Source: Thiomicrorhabdus sp033238645 (GTDB lineage: Bacteria; Pseudomonadota; Gammaproteobacteria; Thiomicrospirales; Thiomicrospiraceae). Taken from it: a stretch of 64,000 nucleotides of DNA. Numbering within the stretch: position 1 is the first letter of the stretch; each line of letters begins with the position of its first letter. The stretch lies in contig BQXR01000001.1 in assembly GCA_033238645.1 (NCBI GenBank), forward strand, positions 124,001-188,000, written 5' to 3'. Shown one piece after another: positions 1 through 8,628 of this stretch. The translations under genes and the position numbers were made by a program. The notes beneath the pieces were generated by a model. The model did no database searches, was not told the DNA's origin, and saw only the letters and a list, made by a program, of their open reading frames with translations.

Positions 1-1
1 T

Positions 2-76
2 GCACGTAAATCAATTCCTAGTCAGGAAAGACCAAGCTTTAATGAAGTTGATGAGTTTTTACAGAGTCAAAAATAG
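2..76 (+). CDS. motA: MotA flagellar stator protein, C-terminal end only
   Basis: Only the last 24 codons and a TAG stop lie in the window. The visible tail contains RPSFNEVDEFLQ, which resembles the extreme C-terminus of MotA (RPSFIELEEHV in E. coli). The next gene, 40 bases downstream, is motB, the usual partner. MotA is the inner-membrane stator subunit that couples ion flow to rotor torque; its membrane segments are outside the window. The identification rests on a short tail plus context, so it is moderately sure. Confidence 0.65.
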   Translation, partial: ARKSIPSQERPSFNEVDEFLQSQK

Positions 77-116
77 TTTATTAGATTTTTAAAGTCTAAA
101 GGCCTGGGAAATACAC

Positions 117-995
117 ATGAGTGATGATCAATCCATAATAATCAAACGCTTGAACAAGTGTCCGCATGTTGCGCATGGGGGGGCATGGAAAATAGCGTTC
201 GCAGATTTTATGACAGCAACGATGGCCTTCTTTTTAATGCTTTGGGTATTGGGTGGAGTCAATGATGAAGAGATGAAAGCGATGGCTGAGTATTTTAGAG
301 ATCCTACCGTTATTGAGGCCTCTCCTGTTACATTGCTTGACTCAAAAGAGGCAGGAAGATCATCTGACTCAATGATTGATATGGGTGGGTTTAAAGATGC
401 GCCACAAAGCCAAGAAGATGGCGATGGATTTGGTAAAGCAGAAGAGAAAGCCAGTTTAGAGGCCATGAAAGCGGCATTGCTACAAAAAATAGAAGAAAAT
501 GCAGCGCTTAGGCAGCTAAAAGAACAGTTAAAGATCGATATTACCCCTAATGGACTACAGGTACAGATTCTTGATGATAGAAAGCGACCTATGTTTGGGT
601 CTGGTGTCGATATCCCAAAAGAGTATGCCTCTAATTTACTGAGAGAAGTTGGTTCAGTATTAGCGAGTTCGAGTAATAAAATCAGTATTGCAGGTCATAC
701 TGATGCGTCAAGCTATCATGCCAATGCGGAATACACAAACTGGGAGTTATCTGCAGACAGAGCCAATGCAGCTAGAAGACTCTTATTGGAAGGAGGCGTA
801 GATGGGGCATTGATTGCTCAGGCTGTAGGGATGGCTGATACAGTGCCTTTTGATAAAGAAAATCCGTATAATCCTAGAAATAGACGAATTAGTATTATTG
901 TATTAAATAAAGAAGCGGAACAACGATTGAGAAGTTTAAGTGATGCTGCTCAGATTGAAGACCTAAGTTCAGAGGCTTTATTGACTAGACATTAG
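117..995 (+). CDS. motB: Flagellar stator protein MotB
   Basis: MotB forms the stator with MotA, anchoring it to peptidoglycan and carrying the ion-binding aspartate. The 292-residue protein (E. coli MotB is about 308) starts with a short cytoplasmic tail, then one membrane helix around residues 26-48 holding FADFMTATMAFF; Asp30 matches the conserved ion-binding residue. An OmpA/MotB peptidoglycan-binding domain follows at about 187-270 (ISIAGHTDAS...). The ADFMTA form is that of proton-type MotB rather than sodium-type PomB, so a proton-driven motor is inferred. A 7-G tract lies at 177-183, in the codons for Gly21-Gly22. It sits directly before the fliL operon, an arrangement less usual than a separate motAB locus. 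Confidence 0.95.
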   Translation: MSDDQSIIIKRLNKCPHVAHGGAWKIAFADFMTATMAFFLMLWVLGGVNDEEMKAMAEYFRDPTVIEASPVTLLDSKEAGRSSDSMIDMGGFKDAPQSQEDGDGFGKAEEKASLEAMKAALLQKIEENAALRQLKEQLKIDITPNGLQVQILDDRKRPMFGSGVDIPKEYASNLLREVGSVLASSSNKISIAGHTDASSYHANAEYTNWELSADRANAARRLLLEGGVDGALIAQAVGMADTVPFDKENPYNPRNRRISIIVLNKEAEQRLRSLSDAAQIEDLSSEALLTRH

Positions 996-1064
996 TTTTG
1001 GATTGTTATTTGATTAGAAGATTTTAGAACTTCAAATTATAAGTAGAGTGTTAGAGGAATTATT

Positions 1065-1637
1065 ATGGCAGATGAAGAAGTAAAGGAAGAAAAAAAGGGT
1101 GGTAAGGGGTTAATTATTGCTTTAATTGTGATTGTTCTTCTGCTGTTAATTGGTGTTGCTGCTTTGGTGTTTATGTTACTTGGCTCTAGCGGTGATGCTA
1201 AAACAGATGGTGAAGAGATACATGCTTCTGCTGATCATGGCGCTGAAAATAGTCATGCAAAGACATATGATGAAAAATACAAGCAATTTGAACCCCCATT
1301 ACCTGATGCCGTACCAGGTTATTTTGTAATGGAAAAGTTTGTTGTCAATTTTAATGGTGAAGGAAAGGCTAAGTTTTTGGCTGTTGATTTACAGTTTATG
1401 TCTTACTATACGCAGGTGGTTGCTCCAGAAGGAGAGATGGAACATTTACGTCCTATTTTAAAAAATGATATTCAGAGGTTATTACGTAACCAGTATTTTA
1501 ATACGCTAAATACAGTGGATGGGCCTGATAATTTAAGGGCTGAAATTATGGAAGTTACTCGAAAAGTATTGGAGAAACATAATATTTATCCTGGTTTAGT
1601 TGAAGATGTTTATATGACACGTTTTGTGATGCAATAA
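1065..1637 (+). CDS. fliL: Flagellar basal body-associated protein FliL
   Basis: FliL is a single-pass inner-membrane protein that surrounds or supports the stator and helps it work under load. The 190-residue product has a lysine/glutamate-rich cytoplasmic start, one strong membrane helix at about 15-39, an acidic/histidine-rich linker, and the periplasmic FliL domain from about residue 75 (FVMEKFVVNFNGEGKAKFL...). It ends with the typical VYMTRFVMQ. A possible ribosome site (AGAGGAATT) precedes the ATG. It is the first gene of the fliLMNOPQR-flhBAFG series and lies 10 bases before fliM. Confidence 0.95.
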   Translation: MADEEVKEEKKGGKGLIIALIVIVLLLLIGVAALVFMLLGSSGDAKTDGEEIHASADHGAENSHAKTYDEKYKQFEPPLPDAVPGYFVMEKFVVNFNGEGKAKFLAVDLQFMSYYTQVVAPEGEMEHLRPILKNDIQRLLRNQYFNTLNTVDGPDNLRAEIMEVTRKVLEKHNIYPGLVEDVYMTRFVMQ

Positions 1638-1647
1638 GGTTTTATAA

Positions 1648-2667
1648 ATGGATGATATTTTAAGTCAAGATGAAGTCGACGCCCTACTAAAGGGTATGGG
1701 CGGTGGTGACGTTGACACTGAAGGGGATGACTCTTTAGAAGGCGAAGCATCCGTTTATGACTTTACCAACCAAGAGCGAATAGTTCGCGGGCGACTTCCT
1801 GCGTTGGATATTATCAACGAGCGTTTTGCAAGAGGATTTCAACGACATTTTAATGAGATGATTATGGCCAGTGTTGAAGTAACTGCTGGTGAAGTTAAGA
1901 TTATTAAAATGATTGATTATTTACGAAATCTTTTTGTGCCAACCAGTTTAAATATTTATCGAATTGAACCATTAAATGGTGTGGCACTATTTACACTTGA
2001 TTCTAAATTAATATTTACTGCAGTTGATATCTATTTTGGTGGAACAGGATTATTACCATTTAAAATAGAGGGGCGTGAGTATACCCCTGTTGAGATGAGT
2101 ATGGTTCGAAGTATTCTTGATATTTCAGCAGAAAATCTTCGTAAAGCTTGGGGTCCTGTAATGGATATCGAAGTTGATTATATGCACTCGGAAATGAACC
2201 CTAAGTTTGCTGGTATTGTTGATCCTACGGATATGATTGTGGTTAGCCAAATTAATGTGCGTTTTGAAGGGGTAGAGGGTACTGTTGATATTGTTATGCC
2301 TTATGCAATGCTTGAGCCAATAAGAGATAAATTAGAAGAGGGAATGCAGAACCTCCAGGGTGAAAGTGATAATCGCTGGTCTCGAACTCTGAAAGAAGAA
2401 GCCAAAAACATAGAGATTGATTTAAGTGTTAATTTGATTGAACTTCAAATGAGCGTGGATGACTTAATGAAGATGGAAAAAGGTGATATTATTCCGTTCG
2501 AAATGCCAGAACAAGTCACTGTTAAAGCGGAAGGGATTGCTCTTTTACACGGTAAATTAGGTGAAAGTAATACTAAAAAAGCCGTTAAAATTGAAGAGAT
2601 CTTACATCACCCTGCTTATCATGAGCGGACGATAGAGAATGTAAAGGAGTGGTACAACAATGAGTGA
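1648..2667 (+). CDS. fliM: Flagellar motor switch protein FliM
   Basis: FliM is the C-ring protein that binds phospho-CheY and switches rotation. The N-terminus has the CheY-P binding peptide LSQDEVDALLKG (residues 5-16), followed by a flexible acidic stretch, the FliM middle domain (about 45-235) and a C-terminal SpoA domain (about 250-330). Its 339 residues match the family length. It overlaps fliN by 8 bases, so the two are translationally coupled. The N-terminal motif is worth comparing with the repeated ISDDEFEALL motifs of CheA at 13.2-13.5 kb. Confidence 0.97.
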   Translation: MDDILSQDEVDALLKGMGGGDVDTEGDDSLEGEASVYDFTNQERIVRGRLPALDIINERFARGFQRHFNEMIMASVEVTAGEVKIIKMIDYLRNLFVPTSLNIYRIEPLNGVALFTLDSKLIFTAVDIYFGGTGLLPFKIEGREYTPVEMSMVRSILDISAENLRKAWGPVMDIEVDYMHSEMNPKFAGIVDPTDMIVVSQINVRFEGVEGTVDIVMPYAMLEPIRDKLEEGMQNLQGESDNRWSRTLKEEAKNIEIDLSVNLIELQMSVDDLMKMEKGDIIPFEMPEQVTVKAEGIALLHGKLGESNTKKAVKIEEILHHPAYHERTIENVKEWYNNE

Positions 2668-3121
2668 AGAAGAAGATTTAAGTGCATGGGGAGATGCGCT
2701 GTCTGAACAGGAGGAAGCAGAAACTGCTGGTGGAGAAGATCCATGGGGTGATGCACTATCTGAGCAGGCTGATGCAGAGGTGGGTGAGTCCTCTGCTACA
2801 GATTCAATAGATGCAGCATCTTTTAGTGCCTTAGAGTCAGAACGTGGTGATAGTACTAATAAGGTTGATCTGGATGTACTCCTTGATATTCCTGTTACGC
2901 TTCAGCTAGAGATAGGGAGAGCAAAAGTTTCTATTAGAAACTTACTCTCCTATACTCAGGGGTCTGTTGTTGAAATGGATCGGCTTGCAGGTGAGCCTTT
3001 AGACTTGCTAGTTAACGGTACTTTAATTGCGCATGGAGAAGTGGTTGTAATTAACGATAAATTTGGTGTGCGTTTAACTGATGTTGTTAGTCCTCAAGAT
3101 AGAATCAAGAAATTAAAGTAA
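2660..3121 (+). CDS. fliN: Flagellar motor switch protein FliN
   Basis: FliN forms the base of the C-ring and docks the export ATPase complex. The conserved SpoA domain occupies about residues 75-150 (VDLDVLLDIPVTLQLEIGRA...). The N-terminal half is acidic and holds two copies of a WGDALSEQ segment (about residues 10-17 and 29-36), an internal duplication; at 153 residues the protein is slightly longer than usual. Start and stop overlap fliM and abut fliO (the fliN stop ends at 3121, where the fliO ATG begins), indicating one operon. Confidence 0.95.
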   Translation: MSEEEDLSAWGDALSEQEEAETAGGEDPWGDALSEQADAEVGESSATDSIDAASFSALESERGDSTNKVDLDVLLDIPVTLQLEIGRAKVSIRNLLSYTQGSVVEMDRLAGEPLDLLVNGTLIAHGEVVVINDKFGVRLTDVVSPQDRIKKLK

Positions 3122-3570
3122 TGTTTAATCATAAGTCGATATGGTCATTCTTTCCGTTAATTTTGTACTCGGTCTTTGGCTTTGCTGAAACGAGTGAACT
3201 TGGGAGCTCTGTTACACAACCAAGTGAGCATTTTGGGTCAATTGTTTTATCGTTAGTTCTAGTTCTGTTTATTATTTTTATTTCGGCATGGTTATTACGG
3301 CGTTATAGTCGTTTTCCTGGAGTTGCTGATGGTAATTTGAAGGTTGTCGGAGCTCTGTCTGTTGGCCAAAGAGAAAAAATATTACTATTACAGGTAGGAA
3401 ATGAACAGATTTTAGTCGGGGTTACGTCCTCAAAAATTACAACTTTACATCAACTTGAAGAAAGCGTAGAAGTAAAGGATAATGTACCCGTTGCAAGCCA
3501 GTTTTCACAACGGTTGCAAGAAGCTTTGAAACCTAAGGACAAACAGCCAGCCACTCGTGCAGATAATTAA
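3121..3570 (+). CDS. fliO: Flagellar export protein FliO
   Basis: FliO is the small membrane protein that helps assemble the FliP ring of the flagellar type III export gate. The 149-residue product has a hydrophobic N-terminus that looks like a signal peptide (ending near FGFAETS), a membrane helix at about 40-62, and a cytoplasmic domain with LKVVGALSVGQREKILLLQV, typical of FliO. The ATG shares its A with the last base of fliN, and the end overlaps fliP by 14 bases. Confidence 0.9.
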   Translation: MFNHKSIWSFFPLILYSVFGFAETSELGSSVTQPSEHFGSIVLSLVLVLFIIFISAWLLRRYSRFPGVADGNLKVVGALSVGQREKILLLQVGNEQILVGVTSSKITTLHQLEESVEVKDNVPVASQFSQRLQEALKPKDKQPATRADN

Positions 3571-4309
3571 ACCCGTATTTTTTATATTACTAAGCTTATT
3601 CCCCATTATTTCATGGGCGATCCCTGGCGTCCCTGCCTTTACTGTAGAAACGGATGCTGCAGGTAACCAAGACTATACATTGACCATGCAAGTGTTGATG
3701 TTAATGACAGGGTTGACCTTCTTACCCGCAGCACTAATTGCAACCACTTCTTTTTTACGAATCATTATTGTTCTAGCCCTTTTAAGACAGGCTCTAGGCA
3801 CAATGCAGACCCCTAATAATCAAGTTATTATTGGTTTGGCGCTCTTTTTAACGCTTTTTATTATGGGGCCTGTTTTTGAGAAAATCTATGCGGTTGCTGT
3901 TGACCCTTATTTAGAAGAGCAAATTAAGTTTAAAGAGGCTGTGGATCTGGGTGCAAAGCCGATGCATCAGTTTATGCTTCAGCAAACACGAGAAGATGAT
4001 TTAGGCATGTTTGCTGAGATGGCTGATATTAATTTAACCAACCCTCAGGAAGTTCCTTTTAAGGTTTTGATTCCAGCTTATATGACCAGTGAATTAAAGA
4101 CAGCGTTTCAAATTGGTTTTATGCTGTTTATTCCTTTTTTAATTATAGATCTTGTGGTTGCCAGTTTGCTGATGTCAATGGGTATGATGATGCTATCACC
4201 CATGATTATATCTCTACCTTTTAAGTTAATGTTGTTTGTATTGATTGATGGATGGGCGTTAGTTGTAGGTACTATTGCAAATAGCTTCATTGTGCCAGGG
4301 GGTATCTGA
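3557..4309 (+). CDS. fliP: Flagellar export gate protein FliP
   Basis: FliP is the main ring subunit of the export gate through which flagellar proteins leave the cell. The 250-residue protein has an N-terminal signal sequence (to about residue 21), the conserved segment TSFLRIIIVLALLRQALGTM and a QTPNNQVIIGLALFLTLF membrane helix, then two C-terminal helices (FMLFIPFLIIDLVVASLLMSMGM), all as in the family. The start is a GTG inside the end of fliO; its stop overlaps the fliQ start (TGATG). Confidence 0.96.
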   Translation: MQIIKPVFFILLSLFPIISWAIPGVPAFTVETDAAGNQDYTLTMQVLMLMTGLTFLPAALIATTSFLRIIIVLALLRQALGTMQTPNNQVIIGLALFLTLFIMGPVFEKIYAVAVDPYLEEQIKFKEAVDLGAKPMHQFMLQQTREDDLGMFAEMADINLTNPQEVPFKVLIPAYMTSELKTAFQIGFMLFIPFLIIDLVVASLLMSMGMMMLSPMIISLPFKLMLFVLIDGWALVVGTIANSFIVPGGI

Positions 4310-4578
4310 TGCAGCAAGAGTTTGTCTTAAGTCTTGGTCAAAGAATGTTAGAAGTTGTTGCAATGTTAGCAGCCCCCCTGCTGATTCCTACGCTGATTGT
4401 TGGATTACTTATTGGTATGTTTCAGGCAGCAACTCAGATTAATGAAATGACATTGAGTTTTATCCCTAAGCTAATGGTTGTTGGTGCTGCACTAATTATT
4501 GCCGGGCCATGGATGCTAACGACCTTCATTTCATTTACTCGTGAACTTTATTTAAATATTCCCGCTATGATAGGCTAG
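4309..4578 (+). CDS. fliQ: Flagellar export gate protein FliQ
   Basis: FliQ is the 89-residue, two-helix subunit of the export gate, packing around the FliP/FliR core. The two membrane helices are at about 17-40 (MLAAPLLIPTLIVGLLIGM) and 55-77, with the conserved FQAATQINEMTLSFIPK between them. The start overlaps the fliP stop. The codons for Ala-Pro-Leu-Leu hold one copy of the GCAGGGGGG motif on the opposite strand. Confidence 0.96.
   Translation: MQQEFVLSLGQRMLEVVAMLAAPLLIPTLIVGLLIGMFQAATQINEMTLSFIPKLMVVGAALIIAGPWMLTTFISFTRELYLNIPAMIG
4373..4381 (-). repeat. GCAGGGGGG motif copy inside fliQ
   Basis: Read on the minus strand this is ATCAGCAGGGGGG (6 G). It is one of the 11 GCAGGGGGG copies in the window and lies antisense to the gene, encoding Ala-Pro-Leu-Leu. 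Confidence 0.6.
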
Positions 4579-4583
4579 AGAAT

Positions 4584-5363
4584 ATGTCTTTTAGCTATAC
4601 TGAATTTCTTCAGCTATTTGGCTTGTATTTCTACCCCTTTGTCCGCATTGGCGCAATGCTGTCTATTATTCCTATTTATGGTTTTACATCAGTACCAGTC
4701 CGCACTAAGGTGATATTAACCATTTTCATTACTTTTGCTGTTGCACCTACACTAACGCTTCCACCTCCTGTTGATCCCTTTACGTGGTTGGGGATTCTAT
4801 ATATCCTTCAACAAATGCTGATTGGTTTAGCAATGGGAGTGATTTTTATGGTCGTATTCCAAGCCTTTGTGATGGCTGGCCATATGATTGCGATGGCGAT
4901 GGGGTTAGCATTTGCCAGTATGGTTGACCCTGGTAGTGGAGCACAATCACCGATCGTAGCTCAATACTTTTCTATTATTGTAACGCTTCTATTTTTAGCA
5001 CTTAACGGACATCTTCTGGTATTGCAGGTGGTGGTAGATACTTTTGAATACTTGCCGATAGGGATGGAGTTTCTCAATAGAGACAGCTTAAGGCTTATTG
5101 TAGAGTTTGGTGGTTATATATTCTCTGCTGGTGTCTTAATTTCATTACCTGCAGTAACGGCATTGTTGCTAATCAATGTCTCATTTGGTGTTGTTACTCG
5201 AGCAGCCCCTGCATTGAACATCTTTGCAGTAGGTTTTCCGATTACACTACTCTCAGGTCTTGTCTTACTGTCATTGATGACGCCTCTGATCCTACCGCAT
5301 CTTCAGGAATTAATTGCACGCGCACTGGATCTGATAACGAATTTACATCTAACGGAGTCTTGA
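4584..5363 (+). CDS. fliR: Flagellar export gate protein FliR
   Basis: FliR is the single-copy core subunit of the export gate. The 259-residue protein is hydrophobic with about six membrane segments and the family motifs FVRIGAMLSIIPIYG near the start, FQAFVMAGHMIAMAMGLAFASMVDP in the middle (here quoted in parts) and RAAPALNIFAVGFPI near the end. It lies 5 bases after fliQ and 4 bases before flhB, within the same operon. Confidence 0.96.
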   Translation: MSFSYTEFLQLFGLYFYPFVRIGAMLSIIPIYGFTSVPVRTKVILTIFITFAVAPTLTLPPPVDPFTWLGILYILQQMLIGLAMGVIFMVVFQAFVMAGHMIAMAMGLAFASMVDPGSGAQSPIVAQYFSIIVTLLFLALNGHLLVLQVVVDTFEYLPIGMEFLNRDSLRLIVEFGGYIFSAGVLISLPAVTALLLINVSFGVVTRAAPALNIFAVGFPITLLSGLVLLSLMTPLILPHLQELIARALDLITNLHLTES

Positions 5364-5367
5364 TCAT

Positions 5368-6492
5368 ATGGCTGAAAATGCTGATGGTTCGGAAAAATCC
5401 GAAGAACCTACCGAGAAAAAACTCCGAGAGTCCAGAGATAAAGGACAAGTCCCTCGCTCTAAGGAGTTAACAACTCTATTAATGACTCTATCTGCAGCGG
5501 TATTTTTACTGTTGTATGGCGCAGTAATGATCGCAGATTTTGAAGTGATTATGATTGAGGGCTTGAGTTTTGATAGACCTGTTGCTTTTGACACCTTAAA
5601 AATGTTTGACCAGATTGCTTCACTTGGTATTACAGCAGTCTATTTAGTGCTGCCTTTTGTTCTGTTGATGGTGATCATTGCGTTAGTTTCTCCTATGCTT
5701 TTGGGGGGGTGGTCATTTAGTACCAAGGCGCTTGCACCCAAATTAAGTAAGTTAAACCCTGTTTCAGGTATTGTGAGAATGTTTTCTGTTAAAGCTTTGG
5801 TGGAGCTGGTTAAAGCCTTGGCAAAATTTTCTTTAGTTATGTCTGTTTCAATTTATTTTTTATATAGTGTTTTTGGTGAAGTGCTTGCCTTGGGGGTAGA
5901 GCCTTTAAAAGCAGCTTTAGGTCATGCAGGTTTGTTGATCGTTAAGGCTTTTATATTTGTGAGTTTATCATTGTTAGTTGTTGCTGCCATTGATGTTCCT
6001 TTTCAATTGTGGGATCACAATAAACAATTAAAAATGACGAAGCAAGAAGTAAAGGAAGAGAATAAGCAGCAGGAGGGTAATCCAGAAGTTAAAGGCCGTA
6101 TTCGTCAACTACAAAGAGAGATGTCTCAGCGCAGAATGATGGATAAGGTGCCCGAAGCCGATGTCATCATTACAAACCCAACTCACTTTGCTATTGCCCT
6201 TCAGTATGACTCAGACAATATGAAGGAACCAATGGTATTAGCAATTGGAGCAGACTTTATGGCAGCGCAAATTAGAACAATTGCAACAGAGAATAATGTA
6301 ACCATTATAGAAGCCCCCCCTTTGGCACGTGCTTTATACTATAATGCTGAAGTTGACCACCCAATACCCTATGATTTATTTAAGGCGGTTGCCGCTATCC
6401 TTGCTTATGTGTATCAATTAAAAGAGCAGGGTAAGGCGGAGAGTGTTGATTTTTCAAAACTCCCTATTCCTGAAAATATGAAAACAGAATAA
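5368..6492 (+). CDS. flhB: Flagellar export switch protein FlhB
   Basis: FlhB switches export from rod/hook to filament proteins after cleaving itself. The 374-residue protein has the N-terminal cytoplasmic start SEEPTEKKLRESRDKGQVPR, four membrane helices, and a C-terminal domain with the self-cleavage motif NPTH at residues 270-273, almost the same position as in Salmonella (269). A second, stand-alone copy of only the C-terminal domain is encoded at 15348-15644. A 7-G tract lies at 5703-5709 and a 7-C tract at 6314-6320, but neither is preceded by the GCAG context. Confidence 0.97.
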   Translation: MAENADGSEKSEEPTEKKLRESRDKGQVPRSKELTTLLMTLSAAVFLLLYGAVMIADFEVIMIEGLSFDRPVAFDTLKMFDQIASLGITAVYLVLPFVLLMVIIALVSPMLLGGWSFSTKALAPKLSKLNPVSGIVRMFSVKALVELVKALAKFSLVMSVSIYFLYSVFGEVLALGVEPLKAALGHAGLLIVKAFIFVSLSLLVVAAIDVPFQLWDHNKQLKMTKQEVKEENKQQEGNPEVKGRIRQLQREMSQRRMMDKVPEADVIITNPTHFAIALQYDSDNMKEPMVLAIGADFMAAQIRTIATENNVTIIEAPPLARALYYNAEVDHPIPYDLFKAVAAILAYVYQLKEQGKAESVDFSKLPIPENMKTE

Positions 6493-6524
6493 ATTTACTT
6501 ACAACTGCAAGAACAAATAGTTAA

Positions 6525-8627
6525 ATGGATTTAAAACAGTTACTTGATAAGCTTAAAAGATCAATGACCGGTGGGTTAGGGGTTCCTATTGCTGTTTTGG
6601 CTCTATTAGGCATGATAACCATTCCCCTGCCACCATTTCTTTTAGATGCTTTCTTTACCTTTAATATTGCCTTATCTTTAGTTGTTTTGATGGTCACTCT
6701 GTATGCAAAACGTCCTCTTGATTTTGCAATATTTCCAACCATTATTCTTTTAGCTACTCTCTTTAGACTTTCTCTTAATATAGCATCTACACGAGTTATT
6801 CTGCTTGAAGGTCATGATGGAGGTGCTGCGGCAGGTCACGTTATAGAAGCCTTTGGTGAATTTGTTATCGGTGGTAACTTAGCCGTTGGTATGGTTATTT
6901 TTGCAATTTTAGTTATTATCAACTTTGTGGTTATTACAAAGGGTGCTGGACGTGTTGCTGAGGTAAGTGCTCGTTTTACTCTAGATTCAATGCCAGGTAA
7001 ACAGATGGCGATTGATGCTGATCTAAATGCAGGCTTGATTACTCAGGAAGAAGCTCAAACTAGACGCTCAGATATTGCGACCGAAGCCGAGTTTTACGGT
7101 TCAATGGATGGAGCGAGTAAGTTTGTTAGAGGGGATGCTATTGCGGGTATTTTGATTCTCTTTATCAATCTGATTGGCGGCTTTGCAGTGGGGGTAGGTC
7201 AACACGATATGGCTTTTAGCGATGCCATGGAAGTCTATTCCATTTTAACCCTAGGGGATGGTTTGGTCGCTCAAATTCCTGCTTTGGTCTTATCAACAGC
7301 AACTGCAATCATTGTAACTCGTGTTACAGGTGGTGAGAAAAAGGATATGAGCGAACAGATGCAAGAGCAGATGCTTGCTACACCCAAGGCTTTGGGTACT
7401 GCAGCGGGTATTATTGGCTTTATGGGCCTAATTCCTGGTATGCCTAATATGGCTTTTTTGGCTTTTGCAGGTGTTGCTGGTGGTGGGGCATATTGGATTT
7501 ATAAACAGCAGAAGCAAGATGCTGAAAAGCCCGAAGATCTTTTAGGTGATGTTGATAGTGGTGAAGATGCCTCCCTTCCTGCTGATTTAAGTTGGGATGA
7601 TGTTCAGTCCGTCGATATATTAGGTTTGGAAGTTGGATATCGACTGATTCCAATGGTTGATCAAGCTCAAAATGGACAGCTATTAGATCGAGTGAAAGGT
7701 GTTAGACGTAAGGTTTCTCAAGAGTTAGGCTTTCTGGTTCCTTCGGTACATATCAGAGATAATTTAGACCTTAAACCAAATGAATATAGAGTTATGCTAA
7801 TGGGGGTTCCTTCTGCCCATGGTGAAGTTTTTCCAGATAAGGAGTTAGCAATTAATCCTGGTCAGGTATTTGGTGATATACCTGGTACTAAAACGGTTGA
7901 TCCTACCTTTGGTTTGGATGCGGTATGGATAGCGCCTAATGTGCAAGACCAAGCTCAAGCATTAGGCTATACGGTGGTTGATGCGAGTACGGTGGTTGCA
8001 ACTCATATTAGTCAGATTATTCAGGACTATGCTTTTGAGTTATTTGGTCACGATGAAACTCAGCAGCTGCTAGATAAATTAAAGTTGAGTTCACCAAAAT
8101 TAGTTGAAGAGTTAGTTCCTGATAAGTTGTCTCTTGCAACTGTGGTAAGGGTTTTACAAAATCTTTTAAGAGAGAAAGTCTCTATTAGAGATATGAGAAG
8201 TATTCTTGAGGTGCTAACAGAGAAATCAATGGTTACAAAAGAAGCTTCAGAATTGACAATACATGTACGAGCTTCATTGGGACGCTCTATTATTCAGGAT
8301 ATAGCTGGCACTGAAGATGAGTTGAAAGTGATTACTTTAGACCCATCATTGGAACAAATATTGCTTCAAGCGATACAGGGTGCGCCAGAGGGTCAGTTAG
8401 CAATAGAACCTGGGCTTGCTGAGCGATTGCATAATACTTTGAAGGAAGAGTCTCAAAAGCTCGAAATGACAGGGCAATCAGCTGTTTTATTAGTTGCACC
8501 GCAAATACGATCACAGTTGGCACGTTTATTTAGATATAGTTTACCAAGTCTATATATATTGGCTTATTCTGAGGTGCCAGAAAACCGACAGATTAGTGTC
8601 GTTGCAAACGTAGGACAGGGAGACTAG
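6525..8627 (+). CDS. flhA: Flagellar export protein FlhA
   Basis: FlhA is the large export-gate protein whose cytoplasmic ring receives substrate-chaperone complexes and which takes part in proton-driven export. At 700 residues it has the usual length. The N-terminal half is a multi-helix membrane domain with the FHIPEP-family signature region (RLSLNIASTRVILL, about 82-95); the C-terminal half from about residue 350 is soluble. The stop is separated from the flhF start by one base. Confidence 0.97.
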   Translation: MDLKQLLDKLKRSMTGGLGVPIAVLALLGMITIPLPPFLLDAFFTFNIALSLVVLMVTLYAKRPLDFAIFPTIILLATLFRLSLNIASTRVILLEGHDGGAAAGHVIEAFGEFVIGGNLAVGMVIFAILVIINFVVITKGAGRVAEVSARFTLDSMPGKQMAIDADLNAGLITQEEAQTRRSDIATEAEFYGSMDGASKFVRGDAIAGILILFINLIGGFAVGVGQHDMAFSDAMEVYSILTLGDGLVAQIPALVLSTATAIIVTRVTGGEKKDMSEQMQEQMLATPKALGTAAGIIGFMGLIPGMPNMAFLAFAGVAGGGAYWIYKQQKQDAEKPEDLLGDVDSGEDASLPADLSWDDVQSVDILGLEVGYRLIPMVDQAQNGQLLDRVKGVRRKVSQELGFLVPSVHIRDNLDLKPNEYRVMLMGVPSAHGEVFPDKELAINPGQVFGDIPGTKTVDPTFGLDAVWIAPNVQDQAQALGYTVVDASTVVATHISQIIQDYAFELFGHDETQQLLDKLKLSSPKLVEELVPDKLSLATVVRVLQNLLREKVSIRDMRSILEVLTEKSMVTKEASELTIHVRASLGRSIIQDIAGTEDELKVITLDPSLEQILLQAIQGAPEGQLAIEPGLAERLHNTLKEESQKLEMTGQSAVLLVAPQIRSQLARLFRYSLPSLYILAYSEVPENRQISVVANVGQGD

Positions 8628-8628
8628 C

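Noticed and set aside
5703..6320. Seven-base G and C tracts in flhB counted as copies of the dispersed motif
   Set aside because: They lack the GCAG context (TTGGGGGGGTGG and, on the minus strand, AAAGGGGGGGCTT), so they were left out of the count.
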